DNA of 64,000 bases from Isoperla grammatica (Eukaryota > Arthropoda > Insecta > Plecoptera > Perlodidae), in NCBI GenBank assembly GCA_945910005.1, contig OX246746.1, forward strand, positions 24,369,987 to 24,433,986, given 5' to 3'. Below the pieces are notes generated by a model. That model saw nothing but the letters and a program-made list of their open reading frames with translations. It ran no database searches and had not been told where the DNA came from. Positions 1 through 9,279 of this stretch are shown piece after piece. Numbering within the stretch: the stretch's first letter is position 1; each line of letters starts with the position of its first letter. Both the position numbers and the translations under genes were made by a program.

Positions 1-107
1 GTAAATCGTTTGTGGAAAAAACGAGCCGTTTGACGGTAAAAAAATAAACCGTGTTCATTCACGTTGATGTATTGATATAAATGTGTGAATATGGTGAAAA
101 CAAAAGA

Positions 108-180
108 GTGTCTGCAACGGGTCTCGAACTCTAGACCTTATGCACTCGAAGCACCGAAGTTCTACGTACGCCACACCACC
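108..180 (-). pseudogene. tRNA-like element 1 (tRL1), first copy
   Basis: On the minus strand the sequence reads like a degenerate tRNA gene. It has a TGGCGTACGTAG A-box-like start, a B box (AGTTCGAGACC here; GGTTCGAGACC, a perfect match to GGTTCGANNCC, in most other copies) and an A-rich plus-strand run just past its 3' end. In most copies that run is a clean T-run terminator; here a C interrupts it. Only about 3 bp of the T stem pair, and the acceptor 5' strand (GGTGGTG) does not match the 3' strand, so a functional tRNA is unlikely. No anticodon can be assigned. Pol III transcription is possible but is inference. Confidence 0.75.
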
Positions 181-207
181 TGATGAAATTTCTATTGCTT
201 ACACTGG

Positions 208-213
208 TATATA
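208..213 (-). promoter_or_regulatory. TATA-like element upstream of tRL1
   Basis: TATATA lies about 28 nt upstream (minus strand) of the tRL1 5' end. The equivalent spacing is kept at tRL2 in the same monomer, where this first copy reads TACATA and later copies read TATATA. A TATA near -30 is known upstream of some Pol III genes (U6-type, plant tRNA genes); a role here is inferred. Confidence 0.45.
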
Positions 214-396
214 ACACACTGCTCTCAATGTATGGCATGTCTTGTTGTATTCAGATAGCTCGTCTACACGCCAACATTAAAACATGTTTTTTAGGCTAAC
301 CGTTAATGCACGGCAAACATTAACATGTTTCATGTTTAGAGTTAGAATGTCCAATGGAGAAACTCTAATCATTATTTTCTTAACCCTTTAACAAGA

Positions 397-409
397 GACG
401 CTACGCGTC
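397..409. repeat. Landmark palindrome GACGC-TAC-GCGTC
   Basis: A perfect 5-bp inverted repeat with a 3-nt spacer, present in all 40 monomers examined. It opens the GTCG/GACG-rich block that varies least between monomers. It is used here as the monomer start. Function is unknown. Confidence 0.7.
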
Positions 410-867
410 GTCAAAGACGTGCTCAAATACACTCTGTTTTTTAGAATTATATTCTTTACGGCTATATTGTTTACTGTTGCGATCTTAAAGTTAATTCTTA
501 AGGTATATTTAAAAATTGTCTACTTTGAAAAAAATCATTGCCTCGCTATGTTTGTTGTGAACGACGTCAGGCGTCGCCGAAATTCCAACGAATTTCTTGT
601 CAAGTTCCACTTTCAGTACCGATTGTGGATGAACGGTGGTACCTAGTTAGTCGTAGCGTCGAACTTAAGGTCAGTAAGAATCCTTGGTGACGTAGTATGA
701 GCGTCGGTAGCGTCGGTTTGCACAGGTCATGGTGAGGCGACGCCATTTTCAGGTAACCAAAATAGTAGATGTTTTGAGGTTGTTATTTTTTTACGGGTAA
801 ACGGTTTAAGATAGAATTTTTTAGTTGTCAGTTCCTTCTTATTCATCGGTCTCTTGATATGTTTCGT

Positions 868-1036
868 ATTTTTAAAAAAATAAAAAAAATAAAAAAATTC
901 ATTTTTCTCCGATTGTGCTCTTCTGAGACAAAATTTGAAATTTTGGGCGCCTGTATCTCTGTAAGTATGACCCCCAGCATATTTTCGTTTTCAGGATGTC
1001 TAGATAATTAACGCAAAAAAATAAAAAAAATAAAAA
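868..1036. repeat. Paired A-rich tracts flanking a conserved spacer
   Basis: Two tracts of A6-A9 runs separated by single T residues (ending about 897 and 1035) flank a spacer of roughly 120 bp containing the small palindrome CAAAATT-TGA-AATTTTG. The pair recurs in every monomer with small length changes. Such A-tracts are expected to disfavour nucleosomes or bend DNA; that is inference. Confidence 0.6.
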
Positions 1037-1131
1037 CTCAAATTTGGACCACCCGTTTTTTAGCTACGAGCGCTTGAAAAACAATTTTCCCCTTAGTAAA
1101 CCCTTCTCAAATATTTTGCTCTGAATATGGA

Positions 1132-1140
1132 AGAAAAAAA
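1132..1140 (-). terminator. Putative Pol III T-run terminator of tRL2
   Basis: The plus strand has a run of seven A residues directly beside tRL2, giving TTTTTTT on the transcribed sense, within about 3 nt of the tRNA-like 3' end. tRL1 has the same arrangement in most monomers. Four or more T residues are the canonical Pol III stop. Confidence 0.5.
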
Positions 1141-1217
1141 GTTTGCCGGTAACGGGTCTCGATCCCCGGACCACGAAAACGCTACTCGGCGTCGCTACTG
1201 CCTACGCCACACCACTC
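1141..1217 (-). pseudogene. tRNA-like element 2 (tRL2), first copy
   Basis: Read on the minus strand it begins GTGGTGTGGCGTAGGCAGTA, where TGGCGTAGGCAG fits a tRNA A box with one mismatch. It has a GGCGT/ACGCC D-arm-like stem and a B box (GGATCGAGACC here, GGTTCGAGACC in most copies). Part of an acceptor stem survives (GGTG against TACC), followed by AAC and a T-run. The segment between the A and B boxes is longer than a normal anticodon arm and folds poorly, so no isotype is assigned. It is a paralogue of tRL1: the 25 nt between GCCACACCAC and TGGTATATA on the plus strand align without gaps. The identical spacing and T-run suggest a Pol III gene module rather than a SINE head with a body. 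Confidence 0.75.
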
Positions 1218-1366
1218 GATGGAAAATGGAGCGCTTAGACTGGTACATATTGTACTGCTCTCAATGAATGCATGTTTGTATCTCGATTCATTCTTATTGT
1301 AATTCTAACACCTAGCATAGATGGATTTACGAAAAGAGGGTCTTATTGGATTTAAAAACATCCAAG

Positions 1367-1457
1367 AATACGATATGAAGATAAAAAACTCCGAACATTG
1401 AGAAAAAAACGCCTTCTATTTTTTTTTCAATGTTTGGAGTTTTTATCAGATCGTATT
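1367..1457. repeat. Long imperfect inverted repeat (about 42-bp arms)
   Basis: The left arm starts AATACGATATGAAGAT and continues into ACTCCGAACATTGAG and an A-run. The right arm is a T-run, then CAATGTTTGGAGTTTTTATC, ending AGATCGTATT. The arms pair with a few mismatches around the loop CGCCTTCTA. In domain 2 the left arm changes to ACTCAGAAAATTGAG and pairs less well. Just before it lies a second small hairpin, TTGGAT and ATCCAA around an 8-nt loop. This could be a cruciform or RNA hairpin, or a relic of a palindromic element. Confidence 0.8.
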
Positions 1458-1588
1458 GATTGATTGGTTGATTGCGAAACCGTAAATCGTTTGTGGAAAA
1501 AACGAGCCGTTTGACGGTAAAAAAATTAAACCGTGTTCATTCACGTTGATGTATTGATATAAATGTGTGAATATGGTGAAAAAAAAGA

Positions 1589-1661
1589 GTGTCTGCAACG
1601 GGTCTCGAACCCTAGACCTTATGCACTCGAAGCGCCGAAGTTCTACGTACGCCACACCACC
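1589..1661 (-). pseudogene. tRNA-like element 1 (tRL1), typical copy
   Basis: On the minus strand this copy has the perfect B box GGTTCGAGACC, and eight A residues on the plus strand just beside it give a T-run after GACACTC. Between the boxes, CTTCGGCGCTTCGAG and GCATAAG form an extended, mismatched hairpin in place of an anticodon arm, so it is not a credible functional tRNA. Confidence 0.75.
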
Positions 1662-1877
1662 TGATGAAATTTCCATTGCTTACACTGGTATATAACATAC
1701 TGCTCTCAATGTATGGCATATCTTGTTGTATTCAGATAGCTCGTCTACACGCCAACATTAAAACATGTTTTTAAGACTAACCGTTAATGCAAGGCAAACA
1801 TTAACATGTTTCATGTTTAGAGTTAGAATGTCCAATGGAGAAACTCTAATCATTTTGTTTATAACCCTTTAACAAGA

Positions 1878-3366
1878 GACGCTACGCGTCGTCAAAGACG
1901 TGCTCAAATACACTCTGTTTTTTAGAATTATATTCTTTACGGCTATATTGTTTACTGTTGCGATCTAAAAGTTAATTCGCAAGGCATATTTAAAAATTAT
2001 CTACTTTAAAAAAAAATCATTGCTTCGCTATGTTTGTTGTGAACGACGTCAGGCGTCGCCGAAATTTCAACTGTTTTCTTGTCAAGTTCCACTTTCGGTA
2101 CCGATTGTGGATGAACGGTGGTACCTAGTTAGTCGTAGCGTCGAACTTAAGGTCAGTAAGAATCCTTGGTGACGTAGTATGAGCGTCGGTAGCGTCGGTT
2201 TGCACAGGTCATGGTGAGGCGACGCCAACTTCAGGTAACCAAAATAGTAGATTTTTTGAGGTTTTTATTTTTTTACGGGTAAACGGTTTAAGATAGAATT
2301 TTTTGGTTGTCAGTTTCTTCTTATTCATCGGTCTTTTGATATGTTTCGTATTTTAAAAAAAATAAAAAAAATAAAACATTTCATTTTTCTCCGATTGTGC
2401 TCTTCTGAGACAAAATTTGAAATTTTGGGCGCCTATATCTCTGTAAGTATGACCCCCAGCATATTTTCGTTTTCAGGATGTCTAGATAATTAACGCAAAA
2501 AAATTAAAAAAATAAAAACTCAAATTTAGACCACCCGTTTTTTAGCTACGAGCGCTTGTAAAAAAATTTTCCCCTTAGTAAACCCTTCTCAAATATTAAT
2601 ATTCTGCTCTGAATATGGAAGAAAAAAAGTTTGCCGGTAACGGGTCTCGAACCCCGGACCACGAAAACACTAGTCGGCGTCGCTAGTGCCTACGCCACAC
2701 CACTCGATGGAAAATGGAGCGCTTAGACTGGTACATATTGTACTGCTCTCAATGAATGCATGTATGTATCTCGATTCATTCTTATTGTAATTCTTACACC
2801 TAGCATAGATGGATTTACGAAAAGAGGGTCTTATTGGATTTAAAAACATCCAAGAATACGATATGAAGATAAAAAACTCCGAGCATTGAGAAAAAAACGC
2901 CTTCTCTTTTTTTTTTTAATGTCTTGAGTTTTTATCATCAGATCGTATTGATTGATTGGTTGATTGCGAAACCGTAAATCGTTTGTGGAAAAAACGAGCC
3001 TTTTGACGGTAAAAAAATAAACCGTGTTCATTCACGTTGATGTATTGATATTAATGATGAATATGGTGAAAAAAAAGGGTATCTGCAACGGGTCTCGAAC
3101 CCTAGACCTTATGCACTCGAAGCGCCGAAGTTCTACGTACGCCACACCACCTGATGAAAATTCCATTGCTTACACTGGTATATAACACACTGCTCTCAAT
3201 GTATGGCATATCTTGTTGTATTCAGATAGCTCGTCTACACGCCAACATTAAAACATGTTTTTTAGGCTAACCGTTATGCAAGGCATACATTAACAAGTTT
3301 AATGTTTAGAGTTAGAATGTCTTATGGAGAAACTCTTATCATTATTTTCTTAACCCTTTAACAAGA
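1878..3366. repeat. Satellite monomer 2 (type B), 1,489 bp
   Basis: tRL2 is at about 2629-2705 and tRL1 at about 3078-3150. An extra AATATTAATATT stretch before tRL2 shifts it by about 7 bp. tRL1 begins GGTATCTGC instead of GTGTCTGC. The recurrent reading frame after the landmark is stopped by TAA at about 1966. Confidence 0.92.
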
Positions 3367-4839
3367 GACGCTACGCGTCGTCAAAGACGTGCTCACATAC
3401 ACTCTGTTATATAGAATTATATTCTTTACGGCTATATTGTTTACTGTTGCGATCGTAAAGTTAATTCTTAAGGTAAACTTAAAAATTGTCTACTTTGAAA
3501 AAAATCATTGCCTCGCAATGTTTGTTGTGAACGACGTCAGGCGTCGCCGAAATTCCAACGAATTTCTTGTCAAGTTCCACTTTCGGTACCGATTGTGGAT
3601 GAACGGTGGTACCTAGTTAGTCGTAGCGTCGAACTTAAGGTCAGTAAGAATCCTTGGTGACGTAGTATTAGCGTCGGTAGCGTCGGTTTGCACAGGTCAT
3701 GGTGAGGCGACGCCAACTTCAGGTAATCAAAATAGTAGATTTTTTGAGGTTTTTATTTTTTAACGGGTAAACGGTTTAAGATAGAATTTTTTGGTGTTCA
3801 TATCCTTCTTATTCATCGGTCTCTTGATATGTTTTTTATTTTTAAAAAAATAAAAAAAATAAAAAGTTCCATTTTTCTCCAATTGTGCTCTTCTGAAACA
3901 AAATTTGAAATTTTGGGCGCCTGTTTCTCTGTAAGTATGACCCCCAGCATATTTTCGTTTTCAGGATGTCTAGATAATTAACGCAAAAAAATAAAAAAAA
4001 TAAAAACACAAATTTGGACTACCCGTTTTTTAGCTACGAGCGCTTGAAAAAAAAATTTTCCCTTCATAAATATTCTGCTCTGAATATGGAAGAAAAAATG
4101 TTTGCCGGTAACGGGTCTCGAACCCCTGACCGCGAAAACACAATTCGGCGTCGCTACTGCCTAAGCCACACCACTCGTTGGAAAATGGAGCGCTTGGACT
4201 GGTATATATTGTACTGCTCTCAATTAATGCATGTATGTATCTCGATTAATTCTTATTGTAATTCTAACACCTAGCATAGATGGATTTACGAAAAGAGGGT
4301 CTAATTGGATTTAAAAACATCCAAGAATACGATCTGAAGATTAAAAACTCAGAAAATTGAGAAAAAAACGCCTTCTATTTTTTTTTCAATGTTTGGAGTT
4401 TTTATCATCAGATCGTATTGATTGATTATTTGATTGCAAAACTGAAAATCGTTTGTGGAAAAAACGAGCCGTTTGACGGTAAAAAAATAAACCGTGTTCA
4501 TTCACGTTGATGTATTGATATAAATGTGTAAATATGGTAAGAAAAAAAGAGTGTCTGCAACGGTTCTCGAACCCTAGACCTTATGCACTCGAAGCGCCGA
4601 AGTTCTACGTACGCCACACCACCTGATGAAATTTCCATGGCTAACACTGGTATATAACACACTGCTCTCAATGTATGGCATATCTTGTTGTATTCAGATA
4701 GCTCGTGTACACGCCAACATTAAAACATGTTTTTTAGGCTAACCATTAATGCAAGGCAAACATTAACATGTTTCATGTTTAGAGTTAGAATGTCCAATGG
4801 AGAAACTCATATCATTATTTTCTTAACCCTTTAACAAGA
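3367..4839. repeat. Satellite monomer 3 (type C), 1,473 bp
   Basis: tRL2 is at about 4100-4177 and tRL1 at about 4551-4623. The segment before tRL2 is shorter, lacking CTTAGTAAACC. tRL2 carries CTAAGCC instead of CTACGCC. Confidence 0.92.
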
Positions 4840-6324
4840 GACGCTACGCGTCATCAAAGACGTGCTCAAATACACTCTGTTTTTTAGAATTATGTTCTTT
4901 ACGGCTATATTGTTTAATGTTAAGATCTAAAAGTTAATTCCTAAGGTGTATTTAAAAATTGTCTACTTTGAAAAAAATCATTGCCTCGCTATGTTTGTTG
5001 TGAACGACGTCAGGCGTCGCCGAAATTTCAACGATTTTCTTGTCAAGTTCCACTTTCGGTACCGATTGTGGATGAACGGTGGTACCTAGTTAGTCGTAGC
5101 GTCGAACTTAAGGTCAGTAAGAATCCTTGGTGACGTAGTATTAGCGTCAGTAGCGTCGGTTTGCACAGGTCATGGTGAGGCGACGCCAACTTCAGGTAAT
5201 CAAAATAGTAGATTTTTTGAGGTTTTTATTTTTTTACTTGTAAACGGTTAAAGATAGATTTTTTTGGTTGTCATATCCTTCTTATTCATCGGTCTCTTGA
5301 TATGTTTATTATTTTTAAAAAAATAAAAGAAATAAAAAGTTTCATTTTTCTCCGATTGTGCTCTTCTGAAACAAAATTTGAAATTTTGGGCGCCTGTATC
5401 TCTGTTTGTATGACCCCCAGCATATTTTCGTTTTTAAGGATGTCTAGATAATTTACGCAAAAAAAATAAAAAAAATAAAAACTCAAATTTGGACCACCCG
5501 TTTTTTAGCTACGAGCGCTTGAAAAAAAAATTTCCCCTTAGTAAACCCTTCATAAATATTCTGCTCTGAATATGGAAGAAAAAAAGTTTGCCGGTAACGG
5601 GTCTCGAACCCCGGACCGCGAAAACACTAGTCGGCGTCGCGACTGCCTACGCCACACCACTCGATGGAAAATGGAGCGCTTAGACTGGTATATATTGTAC
5701 TGCTCTCAATTAATGCATGTATGTATCTCGATTCATTCTTATTGTAATTCTAACACCTAGCATAGATGGATTTACGAAAAGAGGGTCTTATTGGATTTAA
5801 AAACATCCAAGAATACGATCTGAAGATAAAAACTCCGAAAATTGAGAAAAAAACGTCTTCTATTTTTTTTTCAATGTTTGGAGTTTTTATCATCAGATCG
5901 TATTGATTGATTGGTTGATTGCGAAAACGTAAATCGTTCGTGGAAAAAACGAGCCGTTTGACGGTAAAAAAATAAACCGTGTTCATTCACGTTGATGTAT
6001 TGATATAAATGTGTGAATATGGTGAAAACAAAAGAGTGTCTGCAACGGGTCTCGAACTCTAGACCTTATGCACTCGAAGCACCGAAGTTCTACGTACGCC
6101 ACACCACCTGATGAAATTTCTATTGCTTACACTGGTATATAACACACTGCTCTCAATGTATGGCATGTCTTGTTGTATTCAGATAGCTCGTCTACACGCC
6201 AACATTAAAACATGTTTTTTAGGCTAACCGTTAATGCAAGGCAAACATTAACATGTTTTATGTGTAGAGTTAGAATGTCCAATGAAGAAACTCTAATCAT
6301 TATTTTCTTAACCCTTTAACAAGA
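4840..6324. repeat. Satellite monomer 4 (type D), 1,485 bp
   Basis: tRL2 is at about 5586-5662 and tRL1 at about 6036-6108. Type-D marks are GCGTCATCAAAG after the palindrome and TTTAATGTTAAGATCTAA, which stops the recurrent frame. Confidence 0.92.
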
Positions 6325-7806
6325 GACGCTACGCGTCGTCGAAGACGTGCTCAAATACACTCTGTTTTTTAGAATTATATTCTTTACGGCTATATTGTTT
6401 ACTGTTGCGATCTTAAAGTTAATTCTTAAGGTATATTTAAAAATTGTCTACTTTGAAAAAAATCATTGCCTCGCTATGTTTGTTGTGAACGACGTCAGGC
6501 GTCGCCGAAATTCCAACGAATTTCTTGTCAAGTTCCACTTTCAGTACCGATTGTGGATGAACGGTGGTACCTAGTTAGTCGTAGCGTCGAACTTAAGGTC
6601 AGTAAGAATCCTTGGTGACGTAGTATGAGCGTCGGTAGCGTCGGTTTGCACAGGTCATGGTGAGGCGACGCCATTTTCAGGTAACCAAAATAGTAGATGT
6701 TTTGAGGTTGTTATTTTTTTACGGGTAAACGGTTTAAGATAGAATTTTTTAGTTGTCAGTTCCTTCTTATTCATCGGTCTCTTGATATGTTTCGTATTTT
6801 TAAAAAAATAAAAAAAATAAAAAAAATTTCATTTTTCTCCGATTGTGCTCTTCTGAGACAAAATTTGAAATTTTGGGCGCCTGTATCTCTGTAAGTATGA
6901 CCCCCAGCATATTTTCGTTTTCAGGATGTCTAGATAATTAACGCAAAAAGATAAAAAAAATAAAAACTCAAATTTGGACCACCCGTTTTTTAGCTACGAG
7001 CGCTTGAAAAACAATTTTCCCCTTAGTAAACCCTTCTCAAATATTTTGCTCTGAATATGGAAGAAAAAAAGTTTGCCGGTAACGGGTCTCGATCCCCGGA
7101 CCACGAAAACACTACTCGGCGTCGCTACTGCCTACGCCACACCACTCGATGGAAAATGGAGCGCTTAGACTGGTACATATTGTACTGCTCTCAATGAATG
7201 CATGTTTGTATCTCGATTCATTCTTATTGTAATTCTAACACCTAGCATAGATGGATTTACGAAAAGAGGGTCTTATTGGATTTAAAAACATCCAAGAATA
7301 CGATATGAAGATAAAAAACTCCGAACATTGAGAAAAAAACGCCTTCTATTTTTTTTTCAATGTTTGGAGTTTTTATCAGATCGTATTGATTGATTGGTTG
7401 ATTGCGAAACCGTAAATCGTTTGTGGAAAAAACGAGCCGTTTGACGGTAAAAAAATAAACCGTGTTCATTCACGTTGATGTATTGATATAAATGTGTGAA
7501 TATGGTGAAAAAAAAGAGTGTCTGCAACGGGTCTCGAACCCTAGACCTTATGCACTCGAAGCGCCGAAGTTCTACATACGCCACACCACCTGATGAAATT
7601 TCCATTGCTTACACTGGTATATAACATACTGCTCTCAATGTATGGCATATCTTGTTGTATTCAGATAGCTCGTCTACACGCCAACATTAAAACATGTTTT
7701 TAAGACTAACCGTTAATGCAAGGCAAACATTAACATGTTTCATGTTTAGAGTTAGAATGTCTTATGGAGAAACTCTAATCATTATTTTCTTAACCCTTTA
7801 ACAATA
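6325..7806. repeat. Satellite monomer 5 (type A), 1,482 bp
   Basis: tRL2 is at about 7071-7147 and tRL1 at about 7518-7590. It matches monomer 1 at an offset of 5,928 bp with very few differences, including the same 3-bp loss in the inverted repeat. Confidence 0.92.
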
Positions 7807-9279
7807 GACGCTACGCGTCGTCAAAGACGTGCTCAAATACACTCTGTTTTTTAGAATTATATTCTTTACGGCTATATTGTTTACTGTTGCGATCTTAAAG
7901 TTAATTCGCAAGGCATATTTAAAAATTATCTACTTTAAAAAAAATCATTGCTTCGCTATGTTTGTTGTGAACGACGTCAGGCGTCGCCGAAATTTCAACT
8001 ATTTTCTTGTCAAGTTCCACTTTCGGTACCGATTGTGGATGAACGGTGGTACCTAGTTAGTCGTAGCGTCGAACTTAAGGTCAGTAAGAATCCTTGGTGA
8101 CGTAGTATGAGCGTCGGTAGCGTCGGTTTGCACAGGTCATGGTGAGGCGACGCCAACTTCAGGTAACCATAATAGTAGATTTTTTGAGGTTTTTATTTTT
8201 TTACGGGTAAACGGTTTAAGATAGAATTTTTTGGTTGTCAGTTTCTTCTTATACATCGGTCTTTTGATATGTTTCGTATTTTTAAAAAAATAAAAAAAAT
8301 AAAACATTTCATTTTTCTCCGATTGTGCTCTCTTGAGACAAAATTTAAATTTTTTGGCGCCTATATCTCTGTAAGGTTGACCCCCAGCATATTTTCGTTT
8401 TCAGGATGTCTAGATAATTAACGCAAAAAAAATTAAAAAAATAAAAACTCAAATTTAGACCACCCGTTTTTTAGCTACGAGCGCTTGAAAAAAAATTTTC
8501 CCCTTCATAAATATTCTGCTCTGAATATGGAAGAAAAAATGTTTGCCGGTAACGGGTCTCGAACCCCGGAACGCGGAAACACTATTCGGCGTCGCTACTG
8601 CTAAGCCACACCACTCGTTGGAAAATGGAGCGCTTAGACTGGTATATATTGTACTGCTCTCAATTAATGCATGTATGTATCTCGATTAATTCTTATTGTA
8701 ATTCTAACACCTAGCATAGATGGATTTACGAAAAGAGGGGCTAATTGGATTTAAAAACATCCAAGAATACGATCTGAAGATTAAAAACTCAGAAAATTGA
8801 GAAAAAAACGCCTTCTATTTTTTTTTCAATGTTTGGAGTTTTTATCATCAGATCGTATTGATTGATTATTTGATTGCAAAACCGAAAATCGTTTGTGGAA
8901 AAAACGAGCCGTTTGACGGTAAAAAAATAAACCGTGTTCATTCACGTTGATGTATTGATATAAATGTGTGAATATGGTAAGAAAAAAAGAGTGTCTGCAA
9001 CGGGTCTCGAACCCTAGACCTTATGCACTCGAAGCGCCGAAGTTCTACGTACGCCACACCACCTGATGAAATTTCCATGGCTAACACTGGTATATAACAC
9101 ACTGCTCTCAATGTATGGCATATCTTGTTGTATTCAGATAGCTCGTGTACACGCCAACATTAAAACATGTTTTTTAGGCTAACCATTAAAGCAAGGCAAA
9201 CGATAACATGTTTCATGTTTAGAGTTAGAATGTCCAATGGAGAAACTCATATCATTATTTTCTTAACCCTTTAACAAGA
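7807..9279. repeat. Satellite monomer 6 (B/C hybrid), 1,473 bp
   Basis: tRL2 is at about 8541-8616 and tRL1 at about 8991-9063. The first part is type B (GGCATATTTAAAAATTATC), whereas the part around tRL2 is type C (AAAAAATGTTTGCC, CTCGTTGG). It is followed by type D, so one monomer was lost by exchange within this unit. tRL2 is short by a base (CTGCTAAGCC). Confidence 0.88.

Larger units (their letters stand above)
1..396. repeat. Partial satellite monomer at window start
   Basis: This is the 3' part of a monomer, entered just downstream of the long inverted repeat. It contains tRL1 on the minus strand at about 108-180, whose B box has one mismatch (AGTTCGAGACC), and a TATATA sequence at 208-213, upstream of tRL1 on the minus strand. 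Confidence 0.9.
397..1877. repeat. Satellite monomer 1 (type A), 1,481 bp
   Basis: tRL2 lies at about 1141-1217 and tRL1 at about 1589-1661, both minus. It is nearly identical to the monomer at 6325. The right arm of the inverted repeat lacks 3 bp (TATCAGATC instead of TATCATCAGATC). The tRL2 B box reads GGATCGAGACC, one mismatch. Confidence 0.92.

Noticed and set aside
108..180. SINE family as the explanation for tRL1 and tRL2
   Set aside because: No SINE body or A-rich/simple tail follows the tRNA head; a T-run follows directly and the shared sequence includes the 5' flank. It is not excluded without a genome search.
419..646. A 75-codon open frame recurring once per monomer (hydrophobic start, Arg-rich middle)
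   Set aside because: It starts with GTG, not ATG. It is stopped or frameshifted in several monomers (for example near 1966, 4927, 9367, 13813, 18302 and 29738), and its apparent conservation follows from satellite homogenisation.
1141..1217. Functional tRNA genes
   Set aside because: Acceptor and T stems are mismatched and the anticodon arm is too long or absent, so only promoter-like boxes support tRNA ancestry.
1129..1317. A recurring ~62-codon plus-strand frame containing GNGSRTPDRE
   Set aside because: It is the antisense translation of tRL2; the GSRTPD-like string is a familiar artefact of reading tRNA-derived sequence.
1446..1676. Recurring minus-strand frames of 60-144 codons across tRL1 and the inverted repeat
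   Set aside because: They change length and frame from monomer to monomer with A-run length, and overlap the tRNA-like and hairpin sequences.
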